A DNA stretch of 64,000 nt, taken from positions 434,001 to 498,000 of the forward strand of contig JAWWNJ010000073.1 of the NCBI GenBank assembly GCA_037176885.1, given 5' to 3'. Within the stretch, counting starts at the first letter, position 1, and each line of letters starts with the position of its first letter. Position numbers and translations under genes: made by a program. The notes under the pieces are model-generated. The model saw nothing but the letters and a program-made list of their open reading frames with translations. It was not told where the DNA came from and did no database searches. This document shows, piece by piece, positions 58,086-64,000 of the stretch. The DNA comes from Favolaschia claudopus. Taxonomy: Eukaryota; Basidiomycota; Agaricomycetes; Agaricales; Mycenaceae.

Positions 58086-61000
58086 ATGACCGACCCGGAC
58101 AAGCGTATTCCTCTCAGGAAACGCCGTCCTGGTCGCTCCTGCGATAACTGCCGCCGTAGAAAGGGTGAGTATACACCGCTTCCAACGTTTCTTGTTGAGA
58201 GAGTTGAAGGTTTAATCTCAAATTCATTGAGGTCGATGTAATACAAGCCAAGTACCAGCAGTGCCCTCGATTGCTCTAACGCTGTACGCCCAGGTGATGG
58301 CCAGAACCGACCAAACAGCTCCTGCTCAAACTGCATTTCATTTGGCACACCATGCACGTGGGATGAACCAGCCAAAAAGCGAGGTAGAAAGGACAAGTGC
58401 GGGTTTGGCAAATCTATAGTTACACAGACTCCTCAACCCTTTGCAGTGTGGTGGAGGAATTGGAGCGAGAGATTGCCGCTTTGAAAGTCAGACTACGAGC
58501 AATCTCCGTCTGTTCGTTATGCGCTCAGCCATTAGTTGACAAGACGAGAAGCGCCTCCGTCTTCAGGAGTCCTGATGCCCTCAATCCGGAAAATGACGCC
58601 GATCAGGATTCAGACTCTTCTTCGGAGTCTGACGAGTCGGTGGAAGAGTTAGCTTCGCGTTTTCGTCGGTTTGAAATGGACGACCCGGATTTCAAGCAAG
58701 AATGCTTCGGTTCATCCAGCAGCTTTGCACTTGCCGATCACGTCATTTCGGTCAGCCGTGTCCAGTCCAGCGAATTCTCTCCGCTCATTTACTCTTCAAC
58801 AGATGAAGGAAACTGACGAGGGATCTCCGTTTTTCATGAATTCGCGGCGGCCGTTATATTGGGATCTCTTACCAGTACGTTCTGACTGATGTGTGCCGGC
58901 CACCGCTGATTTGCTCAGTGGGAGAGAGATGCATACGCTGAATATCCGAAATATATGTACCCTGCTAGAGACTTGATGCAGTCGCTTTTACAACTATACC
59001 TTATCAACGTGCACCCGACTTTTCCCATCCTGCATTTTCCCTCGTTTTCCCAGGTCTGTAGAGGACGGTCTACATCTGACCAACGCGAAATTCGGTGGGG
59101 CGTTGCTGGCTTTGCTTGCTGTTGCCTCGCGAGTGAGTACAATTTGATACTATTCGCGACCTCTTTTCTAACGGACACCGGGCAAGTACTCAAAAGACCC
59201 ACGCGTCTTTGTCAACGGGGACACCTCCCTACTTTCGGCGGGCTGGACATTCTTCCATCAAATTCTGAATTGGTTTGTGCCCAAGAATTTCCAACCTACG
59301 ATCTACGACGTTCAAATGTATGGTGTACGCCGGTATCTCCGTTCAATTAAACCACTCACTCAACATGGGCTCGACAGTTAATGTCGATGTACTCCTGCGG
59401 TATATCGGCGCCCCAAAATTCGTGGCTGTATCTGGTGCGTCTTTTCATCTGCTCAAAACCGGACAGTCGTAAAGTATTCGCTGCCAGGGGCTCGGAATTC
59501 GCTGCTTACATCATCGGGGTGCGCACAGAAAGCGTCCGGGTGAGCCGGATCTGCAAGCCGAGCTGTGGAAACGGGCTTTCTGGTATGTATGATTCACATT
59601 TGTAGTATCCTTTCGCTTTAACAGCATCCAGGTCGTTCGTCCTTTTGGATCGCATGGTCAGCGGCTTTGCCGGCCGACCAATGAGTCTGCACACCGAGGA
59701 GTACGGTTCCGTTTTTCTGGACGACTGCGTCTCTAGGACTGACCTCGCCGCAGTTACGATGTCGAACCGCCGCTGGAAGTTGACGACGAGTACTTCGACC
59801 AAGGATTCATACAACCCCCAGATAAGCCGTCCCAGATGTCGTTCTTCGTATACGACTTGAAGCTTGGGGAAGTGCGTAAAATGACTCACACGACAGTGTT
59901 CTATCTCTGAAATGAAACAAACAGATTTGGGGTGATGCGATGCGCAAATTATATGCTACTAAAAAGGCCAAACTTCTGATGGGCTGGGATAGTAAGGACT
60001 GGGAACAGCAGACAGTGGCGAAATTTGATTCGGTCATGAATGACTTTTTGGATTCGATTCCAGTTCATCGTGCGTTCTACGTTCGCCCCGTATATTATCG
60101 ACTAACATGTTTTTCCGCAGTGAAGTGGGATCCAGAACGGCTGCAAGAGGGTGCGTTCTTCGAGCAATCCGTTGTCCTTAACGTAACCTATCACTACCTG
60201 CATATCGTGGTCAGTAGAATCTGGATTTCTCTCTGTCGAGCTCACGTTTCCAGCCAGATCCACCGGCCGTATATCCACAAGTCAAACACACTACGCTCTA
60301 CGTCCCTTTCCATTTGCGTCAACGCAGCACGGACCATCCTTCGAATAGCTGATGTTGCGCTTCACAAGTCATTCCAAATACCCTCGCTCTCGATCCTTGT
60401 GAGCGTCAGTATCAACTAATCCATGCGGTTTTTTAAGCCTTGTTCCTCGAAACAGAACTGCGTGCACGTCGCTGGACTGATCCTTACCTTCAACATACTC
60501 GCAGCCAAACGCGTTGGGCTCGTTATCGATAAATGGCGGGATTCGGCTTTGATTGAGACCGCATTGGAAACACTCAAGAGTGGGGAAACAAGGCGAGTCA
60601 TACGTCGTTCTTTCTTTCGCCTCTGTATCAATTTTGGAGCTACAGATATCAGCCCCTCGGTCGAATACGAGACCTTCTTCAAGAGATCTCGTCCTCCAAT
60701 ACACCTTCCCCAAAGAATCGTGACCTCAATCCTCTCGCGGGCGTTGGCGAACTCACCGAGTATCAGCGGCGCATTGACGATGAATCTAGACACGTCAAAT
60801 CATCCGCTCCGCAACATCACTTATTATCTGGATCCACATACTATTCGACAACGCTCTCAGGGGGGTCAGACTCTTTGTCGTCGGCCGCTGCGAGCTTCGA
60901 TTTATCAGCATCATCACCACCGGTATCATCCGACTTCCACCCAGGGATGTCTATAGAGGAGTTGCTCGCTGATGCGGATGCGAATCCCGCGAAGAGTGTG

Positions 61001-61192
61001 TTGGAGGATGAGTTGATGTCGTTGTGGACGGCTGTTCCAGGGGATTTTGTGTGAGTCTCCGTTTGATTTTGGATGGAGGTGTTTTGCAGTCGATTGACTG
61101 AGATCGTTTTGTGACTTTGCAGGAGTTTTGGGAATTGGAATTCGTATCTGGGGACTGCGAATGGGGAATGGCTTAGGGCGCGGGGAATGTAG
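58086..61192 (+). CDS. Zn2Cys6 fungal transcription factor
   Basis: Nuclear regulator with an N-terminal Zn2Cys6 cluster and a central fungal-specific TF domain. The start at 58086 gives MTDPDKRIPLRKRRPGRSCDNCRRRKG. A 6-nt exon (58232-58237) contributes R-C and joins DGQNRPNSSCSNCISFGTPCTWDEPAKK, so the six cysteines are spaced C-2-C-6-C-9-C-2-C-6-C. Then a coiled-coil linker (VEELEREIAALKVRL), an acidic Asp/Ser run (ENDADQDSDSSSESDESVEEL), and the middle homology region: LYLINVHPTFPILHFPSF, VASRYSKDPRV-type, WMYVGLGIRFAAYIIGVR-like, RAFWSFVLLDRMVSGFAGRPMSL, AKFDSVMNDFLDSIP, YHYLHIVIHRPYI, and ICVNAARTILRIADV. It ends SLWTAVPGDFV-SFGNWNSYLGTANGEWLRARGM. About 700 aa with roughly twelve introns; not every boundary resolved. 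Target genes unknown. Confidence 0.84.
58232..58237 (+). other. 6-nt microexon (GTCGAT) of the Zn2Cys6 gene
   Basis: Skipping it would give RRRKGDGQ with no third cysteine. Including it gives RRRKGRCDGQ with the canonical six-residue spacing. The flanking introns are then 67 nt (58165-58231) and 56 nt (58238-58293) instead of one 129-nt intron, which would be long here. The acceptor ATTGAG is weak; the donor GTAATA is acceptable. Confidence 0.65.
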
Positions 61193-61522
61193 TGCTTTGA
61201 TTTGGTTGCTGTTTCGATGTGGTCAACGTTGCAGTGACGCAGTCGGGCGCACGGGGCGCTTCATCGGTGAAGCAATTCGTTGTACATATATTGTAGAAGG
61301 CTGTAAAAGCCATGGTACCATAGTCCTTGCGGCCAAAGAAATTCTTCTCTAGAGATCTCAGTTTTGTCAAGTCACGCCACGTCTGTCTTCGCGTTAGCCC
61401 CGTGAATTCAGCCGGTCAGAACCTAAATGGCGATGTCACTTTCTCCAATTGTGCCTGTCTCACAGACATCGACTCACAAAATCTACAAATTGGCGCGGCG
61501 TGGGAGACGGAAGCAATGGATT

Positions 61523-61560
61523 TGACATATCAACAATATCGACCTGGCCCCAATGCGGAG
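61523..61560 (-). promoter_or_regulatory. Dispersed 35-bp motif, copy g, without a gene
   Basis: On the minus strand it reads CTCCGCATTGGGGCCAGGTC then GATATTGTTGATATGTCA, with a 4-base insertion after TTGGGG. Downstream on the minus strand it shares TTCCGTCTCCCACGCCGCG with copy f. No gene follows on that strand. Confidence 0.6.
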
Positions 61561-61880
61561 TTTTTGATGACTCAGAGAATCTCAGACCGCCTCGAGTTTC
61601 GACGGCCAACTCCGGAGACAGGTCTGAGATTTCAATTTTTGTCTACACCGGTGGTAAAGCAGAAACTATTTTCCGAAACCATCCATTCAGTTAGCCTGCT
61701 GTGGGATTTCAGAACCATTTCCATCCTTCGTTTCCCCGAATTTGATTGCGCACAATTAGGCAAACAGGTCGCAAAGAATTTTGTACGGTAGACTGAGACT
61801 CCGACTCGCGATCACTATTTCTCGCCTTCCTTGAGGACTTGAGACATCCTATGGTGCATTGTCTCAGACAAAAACTAATG

Positions 61881-61961
61881 TTACCATGGCGCAGGAGGTG
61901 CGTTCCTGTTCCAAACGGCGTCTCAGGGACGTATGTTGTGGGTTCGACTCCCACTGGGCAA
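61881..61961 (+). pseudogene. tRNA-like sequence, possibly a Trp(CCA) relic
   Basis: It has A-box-like TGGCGCAGGAGG with a D-arm (GCGC/GCGT), and B-box GGTTCGACTCC in a perfect T-arm (GTGGG/CCCAC). TCCTG/CAGGG can form an anticodon stem whose loop begins TTCCAA, which would be anticodon CCA with an intron of about 8 nt. Alternatively CGTC-TCAGG-GACG is a variable arm. The acceptor stem (TTACCAT with TGGGCAA) is badly mismatched, so a pseudogene is more likely. Confidence 0.45.
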
Positions 61962-62508
61962 CTGTGGCTGACGCTGACCTGTTCCCAGGCGTTAGGCCTT
62001 AGGGACTGGGGGCTTCGGGCCCGCGCAGTCTGGTGATATAAGTGTGGTGGTGGTGGTGCTATATATTTTTATTGCCCATTCCTAGATTTTTATTTCTTGG
62101 GGGTTCTCCAGATTCCGAGTCCAGGGCAGAATTGATGGCTGATGCAGCGTACTAAATGTGTGAGTTGTGACCACGGAAACGAGATACAGTGAGGTGAGAC
62201 ATAGATGAGCTCTACTTTGCGTGAGTCCGGAGCGAAGGAAAATCCGGTGGGCTATGAAGGTATTTCTTGCCCACTATAGCTCTGATACTTTCGTGGCGTG
62301 GGGTTCCAGCGAGACGATAGCTTAGAGAGCTGTATATAGAGTAATTTAAACAACATCTGGGTTCCTGCTTCGTTAAATTTGTGGCAGAATCGCAAATTGA
62401 GCTGGGGACGTCCCACTGGCGTCCCAAGGCGTCCGGTCAATGGTGGTTTGGGTCAAGCCTGGAAGTCACGCGAGTCACACACCGTCACGGTTTCCTACCG
62501 CTTTTGAC

Positions 62509-63022
62509 CAGTGTTGGAATTTAAGGGGTTAATAAGGGTAAAATCTGAAGCTCAGGCCTTAAGCTTAACTAGGGCTTAATATTAAGGGCAATTTAAGGGT
62601 CAAGTTAAGGGCTGTTGAATTTTTTTCTGCGCGAGCCAGGACCACCTCCAGGTGAACAAAATGCAAGTCTTTCCCTCTCAGATCCCTTGAAACTTCCCAG
62701 GGACCTTCATTCACGCACTGGACTTCAGATAATTCGTCGCTAAAATTTCATCCAAGGAACATCAAATAAATTGAGACTGTTTCGTATATTTACAATGCTT
62801 TTTCAAATGTTTCCCTGCAAAACAAAAGGCCCTTTGGAGCCTTCTCAGCTGTCAGCTTCAAGTTGGTTCAACTGGTGAGATAATGGCGAAAATAATGTTA
62901 CATAATCGATCATTAACCCTTAATTAAGGCCTAAGTCCGTCGACAATTGAAGCTAAGGCCTGAACTTAAGAGCAAATTAAGGCTTAACTTAACTTAAGGG
63001 TTAACCCTTAATTCCAACACTG
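62509..63022. mobile_element. 514-bp hAT-type MITE rich in TTAAGGG words
   Basis: Ends CAGTGTTGGAATT and its inverse AATTCCAACACTG, with looser inverted similarity continuing inward through repeated TTAAGGG/CCCTTAA and AGGCCTTA words. It is flanked by CTTTTGAC at 62501-62508 and 63023-63030 (8-bp duplication). The CAGTGTTGG terminus and 8-bp duplication fit the hAT superfamily. No ORF. Confidence 0.85.
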
Positions 63023-63030
63023 CTTTTGAC

Positions 63031-64000
63031 ACTCTTTCACCTTGCTTTCACCATGTACGACCCTATTTCGGCCAACCAGAACTTAGATGCCAGCGACGTT
63101 ATTACCCTCTCTTACTAAGTCTTAGGGTGCCCTGAGACATTGACTCGGGATTCCAGCCACTTTGTTCGGCAACTGGCGCGTCTTCAAGACAGAGCGAAAG
63201 CCAATAAGTAGATTCCATAGTCTAATCCCTTCCTCGCCCCTCAAGCCCTTTCAATTGTTTTTGTTGACATTCGAAACGTCAATGATATTGAAGACCTCTT
63301 CTGGCGCCGTCGACTTGCGCTGCTTGAAAATGCACCGCGGCACATACAACTTGGCGAGCAATTGCGCTCAGCACTCGGAGCTTTTGTTGTGTCGTTGCCG
63401 CGGATATCTTCCGTTTTACCGGCATTCAAACTTTCTTCTGGCGAAAGCCCCCCAGGAGTGCTGGTAACACGGGGGAGGAAATCTGCCCTTGTACCTGGAT
63501 GGCGATGAACCTCGTCGAACTAAATTATCATTGGCTACGGCGGTTCCTTGTTCCCCCCAATGGCGAAATCTGATAGTCTATCTGTACGCCTCGATCCCCA
63601 GTGTAAAGCTATGCATTATTTGCTGAGTTTACGCGCAGAGCCGGGTCCTCGAAGTCACCAACGAAGCGAAAGACGACAGCTTGAATTCGACGATCGCATC
63701 GCCTCGCCACCGAACGTTTATTACACCACCTCGTTGAAGGGAATCACAGGCTAGGAGTATGCATTATGAAGGTATTTGGACGCGCGGGGTGTGGCGAGCT
63801 TGCTTGAGGAAGAACTCCACATTGTCATCAGGTCTAGTCAGTGATCTGCAAAGGGTACGAGAGGGACGGCGCGATAACAGGGTATGCCTCCGATTTTACT
63901 CAAGCTTGGTAGCGAGCTGTATCTGAAAACAAACCAGAACGACGGCAGAGGACTCAGGAAACGACGAAAAGTCGTTGTGAGTAGATGAACCTTCAAGCCT
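63031..64000. other. Window end: unidentified coding-like fragment
   Basis: A plus-strand frame at about 63240-63507 (VDIRNVNDIEDLFWRRRLAL..LGEQLRSALGAFVVSLP..ESPPGVLVTRG) has coding-like composition but no start and no family I recognise. It may be part of a gene continuing beyond the window or a relic. Confidence 0.3.

Overview
The window looks like nuclear DNA of a basidiomycete, most likely an Agaricomycete. Its genes are cut by many short introns (about 47-67 nt, nearly all GT-AG). The closest relatives of several proteins, as I recognise the families, are mushroom-forming fungi: F-box proteins with an N-terminal coiled coil, APH-like kinases, RNase III-like proteins, GH51 and GDSL secreted enzymes. 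There is no sign of bacterial organisation, a CRISPR array or a virus.

Layout. 0.2-2.2 kb: DASH kinetochore subunit ASK1. 2.4-6.6 kb: a nest of three non-autonomous DNA transposons. 6.8-11.8 kb: a GDSL/SGNH esterase-like gene (probably inactive) and a secreted GH51 arabinofuranosidase. 12-16 kb: the first of three paralogous RNase III-like genes with its flanking repeats. 16.3-23.7 kb: metabolism (3-methylcrotonyl-CoA carboxylase alpha subunit, a small conserved protein, an aldehyde dehydrogenase). 25.2-27.3 kb: a cytochrome P450. 28.1-29.6 kb: the second RNase III-like gene. 30-40 kb: a dense block (linalool dehydratase/isomerase-like protein, Rdx/SelW-like redox protein, enolase, NOG2 ribosome-biogenesis GTPase, DUF1308 protein). 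40.4-45 kb: APH-like kinase, an ORF cut by a hAT-type MITE, kappa-class GST, a conserved unknown protein. 47.7-49.3 kb: the third RNase III-like gene. 49.5-50.7 kb: a hairpin-rich stretch with no ORF that may be a structured RNA. 51.5-56 kb: dynactin p150Glued. 56.7-61.2 kb: an F-box protein and a Zn2Cys6 transcription factor. 61.5-64 kb: repeats, a tRNA-like sequence and a second hAT-type MITE.

Most unusual is a dispersed unit that I can trace only by reading. Three genes (13753-15257 minus, 28139-29603 plus, 47722-49287 plus) encode proteins of 419, 398 and 429 aa. They share an N-terminal RNase III-like domain with degraded catalytic residues, identical intron positions and phases, and divergent Ser/Pro-rich tails. 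About 100-190 bp upstream of each start is a copy of a roughly 35-bp motif built on TTGGGGTCGATATTGTTGAT; the window holds seven copies. Upstream of five copies, mostly about 310-350 bp away, lies a tRNA-like sequence in the opposite orientation. Two of those five (near 12.5 and 61.5 kb) have no gene left beside them, as if units had moved or decayed.

Two microexons are inferred from protein logic: 4 nt in the biotin-carboxylase motif of mccA, and 6 nt that supplies the third zinc cysteine of the Zn2Cys6 factor. All exon boundaries come from reading splice sites by eye. Those of ASK1, the three RNase III-like genes and the 20 kb small gene were checked for frame through every exon. Other multi-exon genes are given as overall spans.
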